The position numbers and the translations under genes are program-made. A stretch of 64,000 nucleotides of DNA from NCBI RefSeq assembly GCF_030272615.1, contig NC_081414.1:911343009-911407008 (forward strand), written 5' to 3'. How positions within the stretch are numbered: the stretch's first letter is position 1; every line of letters starts with the position of its first letter. The stretch comes from Cryptomeria japonica. Taxonomy: Eukaryota; Streptophyta; Pinopsida; Cupressales; Cupressaceae. Shown here in pieces: positions 1-11,710 of this stretch. Below the pieces are notes generated by a model that searched no databases, had not been told where the DNA came from, and saw only the letters and a list, made by a program, of their open reading frames with translations.

Positions 1-261
1 GTCAAGTTGGTGAGTGATGAAGTCTGGAATGTCTTGATCCTGAAATTTGGCTAAGTTTGGAATGTCCTGATCCTGAAATTTGACTAAGTCTGGAAACTGA
101 AAATCCTCCAAAAACTAGATTTTGCAATATAGCTCCTGGAGGTTTGAAACCACTCTCAAACATCCTGAAAGTATATATGGAATATAACTTAAAGTATAAG
201 AACTTATACTTAAATGTTATATTCCATAAAATTATCTTGACGGAGAGTTCAAAAAGTCAAA

Positions 262-2150
262 TTTCGCTCCTGACCCTTCCTGAGGGTCCAAAGCGAATTT
301 CGCTCCTGACCCTCTCAGGAGGTCCAAAGCGAATCTCACCCCTAACCCTTCCAGAGGGTCCAAGGCGAAAATCAACCTAGGACTCATTCCTGGCCTTATT
401 TGACCAAATTTTGACTTGCAAGGCATCTTTGAGGACAAAACACTTGTTTGGATGAAAAATGAGTAAATGAAGAATTTTGGCCAAGATTAGGAATTTCGCT
501 CCTGACCCTTGCTGAGGGTCCAGAGCGAAATTCATTATAAACTTCATTTGCCACCTTGTTTGAGCTTGAAACCTTGTTCCTGGCCTTGAAAACGATCTTA
601 CCTTGCCCTGTGGAGTGATTTGAAACTTGGGGATTGAGCAGTTTAGCCTAGATTGTGAATTTCGCTCCTGACCCTTGTTGAGGGTCCAGAGAGAAAATCT
701 TATTTGAGCCTATTTGTCACTAATTTTGGCTAAATTTTTATGTGCAAGGTCTCCTGGAAGGAAGGTCGAACATCATTCAAAGGTTTGGACGCTTGAAAAA
801 TGGTGAATTTTGGGCAACAAAGGTAAATTCGCTCTTGACCCTTGTTGAGGGCCCAGGGCGAAATTTTGAATAGCTCTCATCTTGCATGGAAAAAAGTCAA
901 GTTTTGGACATAGATGAAACAAGGACATCTCCCTTTACCCACCTGAGAAAGTGTCAATTTGAAAAAGTGAAGGATTTTGTTGAAAATGCAAAATTCGCCC
1001 TTGACCCTTGCTGAGGGTCCAGGGCAAAAATCTTGTGGGAGATGTTTTTGCTTAGTATTGGACTGTCAAAGGGGTTTCAAGGCAAAAAACTGAAACATTT
1101 TGGTCTAAATTCGCTCCTGACCCTCTCTGAAGGCCCAGGGAGAAATTCTCAAAAACACCTTTTTTTGCAAAGTCAAAATGATGTTCTATGATTGGAATGG
1201 ATGTGAAAAGGCATGTTTTACCCTTTGAAGATAATTTGGATGGCGAACAAGAAGCAAACAAGCTAGATAAGAAAAATTCGCTCCTGACCCTTGGAGAGGG
1301 TCCAGGGCGAAAAACCTAAAATTGGACTTTTTCCTCCAGAATTGAGCAAAGCTAGGCCTATGAATAAGCTTGAGATGATGTTCTAATGCCTTGGAAAGTG
1401 ATTCAAAGTTAGAAGGATGAAGGAGTTGTCCTAAAACCAAAAAGTTGCTCCTGACCCTTGCTGAGGGTCCAGGGCGAAAATCATAAAACCAACATATTTC
1501 CTTCAAGATTGTGCTAAGGCAAGGTTAGGCTAAGGTAGAAAAGACCTTCAAAAACATGATGAATAATGATTTGCCTCTAAAATTTGATGATTCTAAGCTA
1601 GGAAGGAAAAATCGCTCCTGACCCTTGCTGAGGGTCCAGGGCGAAAATTTTGAAAACTCTCATTTTACCTTGCAACAACAAAGCAAATTTGGATGGGATG
1701 GATAAGGAAGGACATTGCCCAGTGATGAGTAAAAGTTTCAACGAAAAATGATAATGGATTGAGCCTAATTTGCAAAAATCGCTCCTGACCCTTGCTGAGG
1801 GTCCAGGGCGAAATTCCTCTACAAGGCATTATTTCCTTCAAAATTGTTGATGAATTAACTTGGTGGCGCAAGGAAATGGATCTTAGAGATAACATTGAGG
1901 GTTCAACAATCAAGCCAAGGTGGATTACAACTTAAAATTGAAAAATCGCTCCTGACCCTTGGAGAGGGTCCAGGGCGAAATCTACACTTCCACCTAAATT
2001 CCTCATGCAAAATGTCAAAATTTGAAGTGCAACACCTTAACTGGATATGAATTTACCCTCCAGGAGATTTTGGAGTCAAGATGCGAAATATTCAAGGCTA
2101 AAATTGGAAAATCACTGCTGACCCTTGGAGAGGGTCCAGGGCGAAATTAT
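262..2150 (+). repeat. Hairpin array of A1 (about 167-bp period)
   Basis: About 14 copies of an imperfect palindrome read TTCGCTCCTGACCCTTG, then CTGAGGGTCCAGAGCGAA. The GCTC core recurs at 1113, 1280, 1447, 1614, 1781 and 1948, a step of exactly 167 bp, and again near 2115. Earlier units at 498, 664 and 831 also step by 166-167. The roughly 130 bp between hairpins is much less conserved than the hairpins. No long reading frame spans the array. Confidence 0.9.
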
Positions 2151-2439
2151 TTGCAAGCTTCATTAAGCCTTGTTCAAGAAATTGATATTCTCCAGTTTGC
2201 ATTACATCGCCAAAATTGCTAAATTTGAGACATTTGGAAAATTAAATTTAAATTCGCATTAATTAAAAGGCATTTTGCATTTAATAAATTAATTTTAAGC
2301 CTTGAAAAAATCGAAATTTTACCTTAGAGGCATCTAAAATTAATTTGTTAGTGAGCGCTCAAGGGCATTATTTTGCCTTTATAGGCAAGTCGGCCACCTT
2401 TTTTTAAGAATTTTTATTTATCCCTTTTGCCAAGTCGGC

Positions 2440-2999
2440 CTTGGAGGAAAGAAGGTGAGCGCTCTATATAATAGGGGGGCATTGCTTTAAGTTTCAAATC
2501 ATTCATTCATCCTTCTAAGTGCGAAATTGAGGAGCAAATTGGAGAGGCGAATTTCTTGCTAGATTGGAGGATAATTTCCAGATTTTTGAAGGTATTTGAA
2601 GGCGAATTTCCAGATTTTGAAGAGGCTAGTGGAAGGTGGAGCTCTTTTGAAGACTAATGGAGGCGTAATTCATCCAAGGGAAGACTATAATCTAAACCTT
2701 GTCTAGCAAAATCCAGTCTTCTTTCATCATTTTCGAAGGTCTTAGAGTTAAGTACTCAAGAGAAGGTATGGAAATCATTTTGATATTCTTTGTCAAGGCT
2801 TGTTTTAATTTCATAGCAATTTTTGAAAAAAGTCTAAGACTTGAGAGTTTGATTTTGTTGATTAATTAATTAGGAAATGAAGAATTCTAGATTTATCATG
2901 AAATTTCTTAATCAATATCTTGAATCTTACCTTTGAAAGGTCTTAAATTTCATGTTTTAAGGTTTGATGCTCAAAGACTAACTTTAATATTTTGTGTAG
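2440..2999 (+). promoter_or_regulatory. Upstream promoter (TATA-1), leader and 5'UTR intron of A1
   Basis: A TATA box (tatataat, 2464-2471) follows an 'aagtcggcc' motif that also occurs next to the corresponding TATA boxes of A4 and A6. It is followed by a leader and a GT...AG interval, donor gtatgg at 2766 and acceptor tttgtgtag ending at 2999. The same donor and acceptor strings occur in A4 and A6 just upstream of the ATG. Use as a promoter is inferred from position and conservation. Confidence 0.55.
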
Positions 3000-3006
3000 G
3001 CATCAA

Positions 3007-3288
3007 ATGGAGACCCCGGAGTTGGAAAATCAAGCCAGATCAAGGACGGTCTCCTCCAAGAAGATCAAGCAAGGATAAGGGCGACCTCCTCCAGTCTAGC
3101 ATCGACAAGGACGGCCTTCTTCGGACAAACATCATTAGGAATAACCTTCTCCAATCCAGCATTCCAAGGCGAGGTACATCATCATCCTGCACATCAAAGA
3201 CAAAAGAAGTCAGAGCAAGGGTTTGTTGGGGAAGCAGATAATTTCAGAAGAGTTAATTAAAGCTAGCTTCTCAGCAACATCAAGTTGA
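3007..3288 (+). pseudogene. Short repeat-coded remnant at the A-gene position (A1)
   Basis: Right after the presumed acceptor an ATG opens a short frame starting METPELENQAR. The matching place in A6 has the ATG of a gene of about 1073 codons, and in A4 an ATG starting MATPK. The frame stops early. The rest is built of repeated 'atcgacaaggac' blocks, and the tail around 3240-3288 can be read in another frame as an ELIKASFS-like end. A1 therefore lacks the A6 gene body. I infer a deletion derivative with short repeats in its place. Confidence 0.5.
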
Positions 3289-3512
3289 ATATCTACCAAA
3301 TTACAAGTGTCAGACGAGGTGGCATCCTAGTCATCACTCCTCCAGTCGGGTTGGTCCACCTTAGCATGTCCAGATTCAATGTACCTAACTCATGGGAGAT
3401 GGCACAAACTTCGATGTACCTACACCAGCTATCCATTGGTTGAATTTTTCAGAGAAGACATGTGTCCAATTAATACAATTATTTGATTGGTCAGAATTGA
3501 GTTTGTTGTAAC

Positions 3513-3610
3513 AAACCCTAATTAGGGTTTCCATTGTAGAATCTTGGCCATTGATCTCAAATTGATCTTAGCCATTGAATTGTATTAAGGGCACTATATA
3601 AGCCCTGACT
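3513..3610 (+). promoter_or_regulatory. Telobox palindrome and second TATA box of A1
   Basis: Bases 3513-3530 are the perfect palindrome AAACCCTAATTAGGGTTT, two plant telomere-type motifs in inverted orientation. A TATA box (ctatataagc) follows at 3594-3603. The pair is kept in A2, A3, A4 and A6. In an LTR reading this would be the U3 promoter, and the remaining roughly 850 bp would be R-U5. Confidence 0.65.
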
Positions 3611-4462
3611 CTTCATTTGTAAAGGCTAATAGGAAATAGAAAATAGTTAGTCAATAGTTAGAAGGTGAGTAGTCAGTGGGTAGAATAGCAATTAGGATAG
3701 AATAGGAGGACAAGGCAAGAAATTGTTGTCATTGATTGTAAATAAACTCCATTTTCATTGAAGTTATGGTGAAGTGTGTCGTTTCTTGCAATATGCATGG
3801 TTTCTTGTTGAATCTTCAATTCTAGATGGTAGATGATTAGATTGAATGAAGAAAATTGTTGAATGCACCTATGTGGAATCTGCCTAATCCAAACCACTAG
3901 CCTCTTGCTGATGGTAAGTGCACCTTGCGTGGTCAACTGGAACAAATGAGCTTAATCATAAGTCATTACACGTCTATTATTTCATGCATTTTCTTGAATG
4001 GTGATCATTGTCAGATGGTGTACGATTTAAACATATTGGAAGCATCCCTTAGAAGATCGCACTGAGTTGGTGTTGAATTGTTCAGCCTGATGGTGAGACC
4101 CAACCCAGTAGGACTCCACCTAGTCATTCATCCATCTTTTCGCATTCTAGGTAGTAGAGTAAACTTCCTGAACCTTGCATCTTTTGCCATTTGTTTGTCT
4201 TCCAGTTAGTTAGTAGGGCTCGTGATTCCAGCAAATCAGACATTTAGTCATCAAGTGTAAGTCCCCTTGTGATTCCAGCAAATCACATCATACCACAAAG
4301 AGCTTATCCACACGTAGAGATCCTACAGCAAAGAACCTTGAAGTCATCCCGATTGATCCTTTTCGCGACATCTTCAGCATTCGGAGACTTTATTCAAGAG
4401 AGGATAAGGTACCTTTAGGTATTTTATTCTGTGTTTGGTCGTGTACAAAATACACATCAACA

Positions 4463-7433
4463 ACTCCATGACATAGGATAATGATGAGGAAGTAACCATC
4501 GGAGATGATTCCTCACATCCAGTTAGAGGAATTGGTTCCTGCACCATCAAACTGAAGACAGGCATATCATTGCAACTCGAAGGAGTACTATATGTCCCCG
4601 ACATCAAGAGAAATCTAGTCTCCATATCAGCCCTAGAAGATAACTGATACAGAGTAACGTTCATGGAGAACAAGGTGTTGGCTTGGCCAAGAAATTCTTC
4701 CATCAAGAAAGCTAAAGTCATTTGTCAAAGACAAGGCTATTTGTATGAGCTGTGCACAGAGCCCAACCTAGCCCTAATTCATGAAGCAACAAATGCAAAT
4801 GAGGTCTGGCATAGAAGACTAGGCTACCTGAATTATAGAGCTTTATCATCTATGGGAAACATTGTCACAGGTTTACCTAAGTTGCAGCAATATCATTCAG
4901 AGGCATGCAAGGGATGTGCCCTAGGTAAAAATATCGAGCGTGCCTTCCATAATAGTACTAGGAAGACAAGCAAAGTTTTAGAGTTAGTTCATTTTGATAT
5001 ATGTGGACCCATGTCCGTTCCCTCTCTAGGAGGATGTTTGTATTATGTAATAGTTGTTGATGACAACTCTAGGAAAACTTGGATCTACTTTCTGAAGTGT
5101 AAAAAATCAAAAGAGATCCTTAGTAGGTTTAAAGAGTTTAAATCACTGACAGAGAACTACTCAGGAAATAAAATTAAAATCCTAAGGACTGATAATGGGG
5201 GGGAATACACATCAAAATTATTTAGAGATTTTTGTAAAAACTCAGGGATTAAGAGGGAGCTAACAATACCTTATAATCCTCAACAAAATGGGGTAGCTGA
5301 GAGGAAAAATAGGAAAATTGTAGAAGCTGCCAAAGCCATGATTCTTGATTAGAATCTAAATATCAATCTTTGGGCAGAAGCAACTAACACTGCTGTGTAT
5401 ATACAAAACAGATGTCCTCACTCACATCTTGAAAATAAATCTCCTGAGGAAGTATTTACCAAACTAAAGCCAGATATCAGCCACCTTAGGATATTTGGGT
5501 GTCCTGTCTATATACATGTACCTAAAGAGAAAAGACTAAAATTAGAACCTTCTGGAAAAAGGGGAATATTTGTAGGATATAGTGAAACATCCAAGGCCTA
5601 TAGAATATATATACATGGTCAGAGAAATATTGAACTTAGTAGGGATGTAATCTTTGAAGAAGATTTAGCCTTCAAAAGAGCCCTAAGTACAATAGAGCCT
5701 GAAATCTATATCCCCACTCCTAACATAGAAGAAGATCCTACTCCTGAGCTTTAGAGGGACAATCTTGAGGAAACTATATGTGAAACTCCAATCCCACCTA
5801 GAGAAAACCTCAAGAAAATACCTCTATGGGCCACCAAGACTGTAGCAGAAGCTCAGAAGTTTGCTGCTCCTTCAGGAACCTTCAGGGAAAGCAAAAGACC
5901 TAATAAATTCACCAGCTATGTTGCTCTTATGAATGATCTCTCTAAAGCTGAACCAAACAATGTATCAGATGCACTTAAACATCAAGTATGGAAGGATGCC
6001 ATGTCTGAAGAGTATCAGTCCATTATGAAGAATGATGTTTGGGAGATCGTTCCTAGGCCTACTAAGAAATCTGTTGTTTCATCTAAATGGCTTTTTAAAA
6101 TCAAACATGCTGTAGATGTCAGTATTGAAAAGCACAAGGCCAAATTTGTAGCTAGAGGGTTCTCTCAAAGCGAAGGAATAGATTATGAAGAAACCTTTGC
6201 ACCTGTAGCCAGATATACCTCAGTAAGAACAGTACTAGCCATTGCAGCAGCAAAAGGGTGGAAGGTGCACCAGATGGATGTTAAGATAACATTTCTTAAT
6301 GGTGAGATCTCAGAAGAAGTCTACCTAGAGCAACCTGAAGGATTTGAAATTCAGGGTGCAGAGTCTCATGTGTGCAGACTCAAGAAAGCTCTCTATGGGC
6401 TTAAACAGGCTCCCAGGGCCTAGTATGAAAGAATTGACACCTATCTCTCTAAACTAGGCTTCTCTAAAAATGATGCAGATCCAAATCTCTACTACAAGCA
6501 AAATAAAGGTGATATGTTAATATTGATTCTATATGTTGATGACTTACTAATCACAGGAGAAGATCGCCTCATAGATCAATGTAAGAATGATTTATCTAAA
6601 GAATTTGATATGAAGGACTTGGGACTCCTTCATTACTAAACCAAGGAAAGTATACCTTGGATATTTTGAAGAGATTCGGAATGCATAACTGCAGACCTAT
6701 GACCTCTTCCATGGAAACAAATTTACATAAACTTAAGGAAGCATCAACAGAGTCACAATCCACTGACCCTACTCTCTACAGACAGATGATTGGGTCCCTG
6801 ATGTATTTGGTGAATACAAGTACAGATATCTGTTATGTGGTCAATGCCTTAAGTCAGTTTATGTGTGAGCCTAAGGAAATTCACTTGATTGCAGTAAAAC
6901 ACATTATGAGATATTTACAAGGTACTCTAAACCTTGGTCTCAAATATGAGAAAGTCGATCTAGACCTACACGGATTTACAAACTCAGATTGGGCTGGGAG
7001 TGTGACTGATAGGAAAAGCACTTCAGGGTGTTCCTTCAGTTTAGGATCAGCCATGATATCTTGGATCAACAGAAAACAGTCTTCTGTAGCACAAAGTTCC
7101 ATCGAGGCCGAATACATTGCAGCTTCCATGGCTGCTCGAGAGGCAGTATGGCTTAGGAAGTTGCTTGTGGGACTATTTGGTGAACCCATGAAACCCACTG
7201 TTATCCACTGTGACAACCAGAGCTACATAAAGCTTTCTATAAATCTAGTATTTCATGATAGATCTAAGCATATTGAGATTCCATACCATTATGTACGAGA
7301 CATGGTAGACAAAAATGTGATCAAATTGGAATATGTTAGTACAGGAGATCAGACTGCAGATATTTTGACCAAACCACTTTCCAGAGTGAAGGTTGCTCAC
7401 TTCAGAAAAGGTTTAGGTATGATAGAAAGGTAA
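4463..7433 (+). pseudogene. B1: Ty1/copia polyprotein, decayed
   Basis: The domain order is copia-type: end of protease, GAG-pre-integrase (WHRRLGYLN near 4810), integrase, reverse transcriptase, RNase H. Integrase residues are visible at FDICGP (about 4995), RTDNGGEY (about 5190) and QQNGVAERKN (about 5285). RT has QMDVK and YVDDLL (about 6535). RNase H runs from SDWAG (about 6985) through EAEY to HCDNQS (about 7207), ending at 7433. Breaks: stops at about 4645, 5350, 5752 and 6421, and a frame-shifting deletion of about 43 bp near 6638 by comparison with B2. The N-terminal gag and protease part is cut off by A1. It cannot make a working polyprotein. Confidence 0.93.
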
Positions 7434-7973
7434 TCTGCTTTGTAAATAAGATGTTTAATGTGTAAACTTCTTTTGTCATGTTGGGACATTCTGGGTTTCA
7501 CCCCCTGTATTCATATCTAAGAGGTGACGATCTCTTAGATTATGAACACTTGTATGAAGACATCATAAGGTGACGATTTTATGATTCTCTAAACCAGTTA
7601 TCATGTTGGATCTCTGGTATGTCATGGATGTGCCATGATGGTGTTGTGATAAAACATTTGTATAAAATGTTTGTGCACATATCACAACCTGGATAAGATG
7701 AGAATCTAACCATCCTCATATGTTTATCCTTAGTATTGCGTGTTTAGGCAATATTGATATCACGTGTTTAGGTGATATCTTGTCATAATAAGATGATGAA
7801 TCTTTTATATCACATGGTTAGGTGATACTCTATGTCACATACTTAGAGTGATGTTTTATATTTGTATCTTATGTCCTGATGGTACTTCATATCATATGTA
7901 TAGATGATATATATTCTTGGAGACTGACATTATGGAAAAGAAATGTGATGCAGGTTCCCTTATCTATCTTCCA

Positions 7974-8671
7974 AAGCTAAGAGGGAGTGTTAATGCATTA
8001 GTAGCTTCTGCAAGATAAGACTTTCCTAACCCTTTAATCTCCTCTATTCTATTTTGGTTTACTCATCTATGTTATTAGATTATCTGATTTATGCTTTCCG
8101 AACTGAATATGTTTATCAGATTATAACATTGATCATGATTATGATATTGACATTGGATAAAGATTGACGACTTGCTTAACATAGTTAAGCGTTGATCTAA
8201 ATGGTATCGGGCTAGTAACCCGATAGCATATTAATGTCGATTCATTTATGAATCGGCATTAATATGCTATCGGGGTATTAACTCGATAGCATATGTAATG
8301 CTTATTGTTATCGGGACAAACATTTATTCGGGCCATTAACAAAGCATCATAACTAACACCGTTTCAACCGAGTGTTAAGTATTAAATGTTAGTTAACAAA
8401 CATAACCGAAATCGGGATGTGCACCGATCAATAGGTGCCTTGATCGGTCATGTCTAAAAGACATGACCGGTCGAGACATCTATTGACAGGTCTTCTAAAC
8501 ATATAAAGCCCGACATGAATCATTTGGAGAAGACATATAAAAATATTAATGATCTCTCTCCTTCTGCCTGCAACAAAACAATCAGATTATTAGACAATAT
8601 AATCATATAAAATTCTCACATAAATAAGATGTTCTTTTATTGCAATTGAATAAAACTTTACAATTTTGACA
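7974..8671 (+). repeat. Polypurine tract and 3' LTR of B1
   Basis: The tract ctaagagggag is followed at 7988 by TGTTAATGCATTAG, the LTR start. B2 has the same tract and TGTTGATGATTTAT. I place the end at CAATTTTGACA (8671) because B2 ends CAAATTTAACA. The LTR would be 684 bp. The 3' limit is the least certain point, since no duplication can be tested here. Confidence 0.7.
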
Positions 8672-9169
8672 TGTTTTCTGGTTCTTTTCTCTCAAAAACC
8701 CGATTTTGCCTTATGAGTTCAAAGGTGAAGTAAATGAAAACTTGTAAAGGGGATTTGAAAACCCGATTTCATGTCTTTTGCTTGTATTTAAACTTGCTCC
8801 TTCTCTCCAAGAACCCGGCTTGGTTTTTTCTCCAAGGAGTTCGAAGTTTCGAGGAATTGCAAACCGATTTTTGCGGGAGAATGCATTCATGAAGGAGGAG
8901 TGGTGATTGTTATCCCTCTTTTACTGGTTTATGTGCCACGTATTTCCCTTTTTGCAAGGCGTTTTTGCTGGTTTTGGAGCCACGTTTTTCCCTTCATGAC
9001 CGTTTTTGCAGCTTGTATGGAGGCGTTTTGGTCTCATTAACCTAAACGTTTCTTCTCCTTGCTTCAACACGTGGTCTACTAGGTGATTTGACTCATTCCT
9101 CCTCCTTGGATGCTGTTTTTTGGTGATTTTTTTTGAAATCCGAGTTTGTTAAAAACGTGGCTAGGGTTT
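8672..9169 (+). other. Upstream non-coding part of C
   Basis: No gene is seen. The stretch has repeated words such as cgtttttgctggtttt and ccacgtttttccc and several aacccgattt blocks. It continues seamlessly after the A2 insertion at 12552. Confidence 0.5.
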
Positions 9170-9605
9170 TGTTGTGACGTTTTCACACATCGCCCCATTG
9201 CAAATGGGGACCCATGTTTTTTTTGCTCGTTTTGTTTGTTTTCGCTTTGCTTTTTTAGGGTTTTGTTAGTTTGTTAGTTGTCTGGATTTAGGGTCAAGCC
9301 TTAGGGTTTTAATTACCGTCTTTTCGGACCAAAATCCAGTCAGTTTTGAGAGCTTTTTGAATTTCCTTTTCTAGAATGCAAATTTTGAATGCAATGAATT
9401 CGCCAGAATGGTCTAATTTTCAATTGGAATGTTGATGCAGAGCTTAAATTTGTCCAAGTGTTGAAGATGAAATGTGAATTTTTGTCCAATTGAATATTTG
9501 TGACCAAATTTTGACTTTTTTGAATTTTGATCCTAGGCATTTCAAATGATTTGTTTTCGCCTTGTGAAGTGATAAAATGTGTAAAATCATGATATTTTGG
9601 CCTGT

Positions 9606-11150
9606 AGGAGCAAAATCGCTCCTGTCCCTCAGTGAAGGACGGGAGCTCGTTTTCAAATATCTTACTATTCCTGCAGGGTCAAGATGAATTACGAATTGGA
9701 AGTGATGGAGAAAGGCGAGATCTTTCCATTGAATATAAATTGAAGATTTTCATGAGCACAGAAATGCCTCCAGGAGCAAAATCGCTCCTGTCCCTCAGTG
9801 AAGGACCGGAGCTTAAAATCAAATATTGCTTTGTCCTTGCAGGATTTTAACGTCTTGACGATGTGAAAAGGTCCAAAGAGGTACATTTTATCAAATGAAT
9901 ATAACTTGAAGTGCTGTCGGGGAGATCACATGGATAAGCAAGTCCGGCTTGAGTGAGGTCCTGATCCTGAAATTTGGCTAAGTCTGGAATGTCCTGACCC
10001 TGAAATTTGACTAAGTCTGGAAACTGAAAAAACCTTCACAAACTAGATTTTGCAATATAACTCCTAGAGGTCTGAAACCACTCTCAAACATCCTGAAAGT
10101 ATATATGGAATATAACTTAAAGTATAAATGTCACTTATACTTAAATGTTATATTCCATTAAAATTGTCCTGATCGAGAGTGCGAAAAGTCAAATTTCGCT
10201 CGTGTCCTTCTCCAAGGGTCCAGAGCGAAATGCGCTCCTGTCCCTCTCCAAGGGACCAAGGCGAATCGCTCGTGTCCCTCACCAAGGGTCCAGAGCGAAA
10301 ATGCTTAGTTGAGCCATTCCTGACCTTGTTTGGACGAATCGAGACATCAAAGGCATGGTGAAGGACGAAATGAGCATGATAGAACATCCAGACTTGATCA
10401 AAAACCATGAAATGATGAAGTTCTTGCCTAGAGGGTCAATTTCGCTCCTGTCCCTCACTGAAGGACCAGAGCGATATCTACAGAATGGCATAAATTTCAA
10501 AGGACAAACAAGTTTCGAGCAACCAAGAGGGTCAAAAGGACATCATTTCACGTAATGAAGATGATTGCAAGTTGGTAAAAACAAGAACAAGCACATAATG
10601 ATGAACTTCGCTCCTGTCCCTCAGGAAGGGACCAGAGCGATATTAGGTATATTGATCAACTCATGCAAGAATCACGTAAGGTCAAGGTTTTGCAAGGTCT
10701 TAGAGGGTCCATGGAGTCTTTTGAAGGTGATACACGAAGATTTCAAACGTAAAATGATCATCAAGTTGAACATAGAGACCATATCGCTCCTGTCCCTCTC
10801 CAAGGGACAAGGGCGATGATCCCTTTAAACGTCCAAACACCTCATGCAAACAAATGGAACAAGTGCAAAAGGAACGAACAAGGATGTTACTCACTTTACA
10901 ATGAAAGAATGAGGTCGAAGATGCATAGTGAACGTGAAAATATGAAGATCGCTCCTGTCCTTTGGACAAGGACCAGGGCGATGAACACTCAAAGGCACTT
11001 AAGCACACATGCAAAGCAATCAAATTCGAAGAGCCTAACAAAATGATCAAATTTTGAACGTGGAGATGAAGGAGTTGAACGTTGAAGTTGCAAGAATTAT
11101 GACAAAATCATGGATCGCTCCTGTCCCTCTCCAAGGGACCAGGGCGATGA
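9606..11150 (+). repeat. Hairpin array of A2 (GTCCC/GGGAC type)
   Basis: About 10 hairpins read ATCGCTCCTGTCCCTCTCC, then AAGGGACCAGGGCGAT. The inner stem is GTCCC/GGGAC, while A1 and A3 have GACCC/GGGTC, so both arms changed together. Units lie near 9616, 9782, 10195, 10228, 10265, 10440, 10609, 10786, 10949 and 11115. Several are 163-177 bp apart and three are clustered near 10.2 kb. Confidence 0.88.
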
Positions 11151-11373
11151 GGCATCAAATGGAGATCTCTTCAAGGAAAATCAAGCCGGATCAAGGACGG
11201 TCTTCGCCAGGACGATCAAGCCAGGACAAGGGTGAACTCTTTCAATCCAGTGTTCCAAGGCGAGGTACATCATCTTCCTGCACATCAAGGATGCAAGGAG
11301 TTAGAACAAGGGCTCGTTGAAGAAGCAAAATAGATCTAGAGGAATTAATTAAAGCAAGTTTCTCAACAACATC
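11146..11373 (+). pseudogene. Short repeat-coded remnant at the A-gene position (A2)
   Basis: The text 'gaggcatcaaatggagatctcttcaag' and the following ggacggtc and ggacaaggg blocks match the A1 remnant at 3000-3290. In A2 it comes directly after the hairpin array, with no leader or intron. Frames are short and interrupted. No function is assigned. Confidence 0.45.
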
Positions 11374-11614
11374 AAGATGAATATCTACCAAGTTACAAGT
11401 GTTAGATGAGGTGGCGTCCTAGTCATCATTTCTCCAGTCAGTGTGTTCCACCTCAGCATGACCAGATTCAATGTACTTAACTCATGAAAGGTGGCACAAA
11501 CTCCGATGTACCTACCCTGGCTATCCATTGGTCAATTTTTCTAAAAGGGACATGTGTCCAAGCAATACAATTTTATCATTGGTCAAACATTAAATGTTAT
11601 GTAATGGTTGTAAC

Positions 11615-11710
11615 AAACCCTAATTAGGGTTTTTCATTGTTGAATCTAGGCCATTGATCTTGAATTGATCTAAGCCATCAAATTGTATTGTGGGCACTAT
11701 ATAAGCCCAA
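11615..11710 (+). promoter_or_regulatory. Telobox palindrome and second TATA box of A2
   Basis: AAACCCTAATTAGGGTTT is at 11615-11632 and a TATA box (ctatataagccc) at about 11698-11707. The spacing and flanking words (ccattgatct, aattgtatt, gggcactatata) are the same as in A1. Confidence 0.65.

Larger units (their letters stand above)
1..4462 (+). mobile_element. A1: family-A LTR-type unit, 5' end outside window
   Basis: The right end reads GTGTACAAAATACACATCAACA in two steps (…AAAATACACATCAACA), the same terminus as the other family-A units. From left to right it holds a tandem copy of a 'tcctgaaatttggctaagtctgg'-type segment (1-100), the hairpin array, an AT-rich stretch with a TATA box, a leader with a likely intron (donor at 2766, acceptor AG at 2998-2999), a short coding remnant, a telobox/TATA block, and about 850 bp of tail. 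It interrupts copia B1, whose protease-integrase reading frame starts right after base 4462. The 5' end and left duplication lie outside the window; the right flank is actcc. Confidence 0.85.
4463..8671 (+). mobile_element. B1: Ty1/copia retrotransposon, 3' portion
   Basis: This contains the B1 polyprotein, about 550 bp of 3' untranslated internal sequence (7434-7973) and one LTR. The untranslated part is rich in gtgatat and gtgacgat words that recur at the equivalent place in B2 (15012-15560). I see no gene there. The 5' half is interrupted by A1 or lies outside the window. Confidence 0.85.

Noticed and set aside
262..2150. CRISPR-like array (regular palindromic repeats with spacers)
   Set aside because: Repeats are imperfect, the spacing is about 130 bp, there are no cas genes, and the context is a plant retroelement.
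6881..7216. Minus-strand frame of 111 codons
   Set aside because: Shadow of the copia RNase H on the plus strand.
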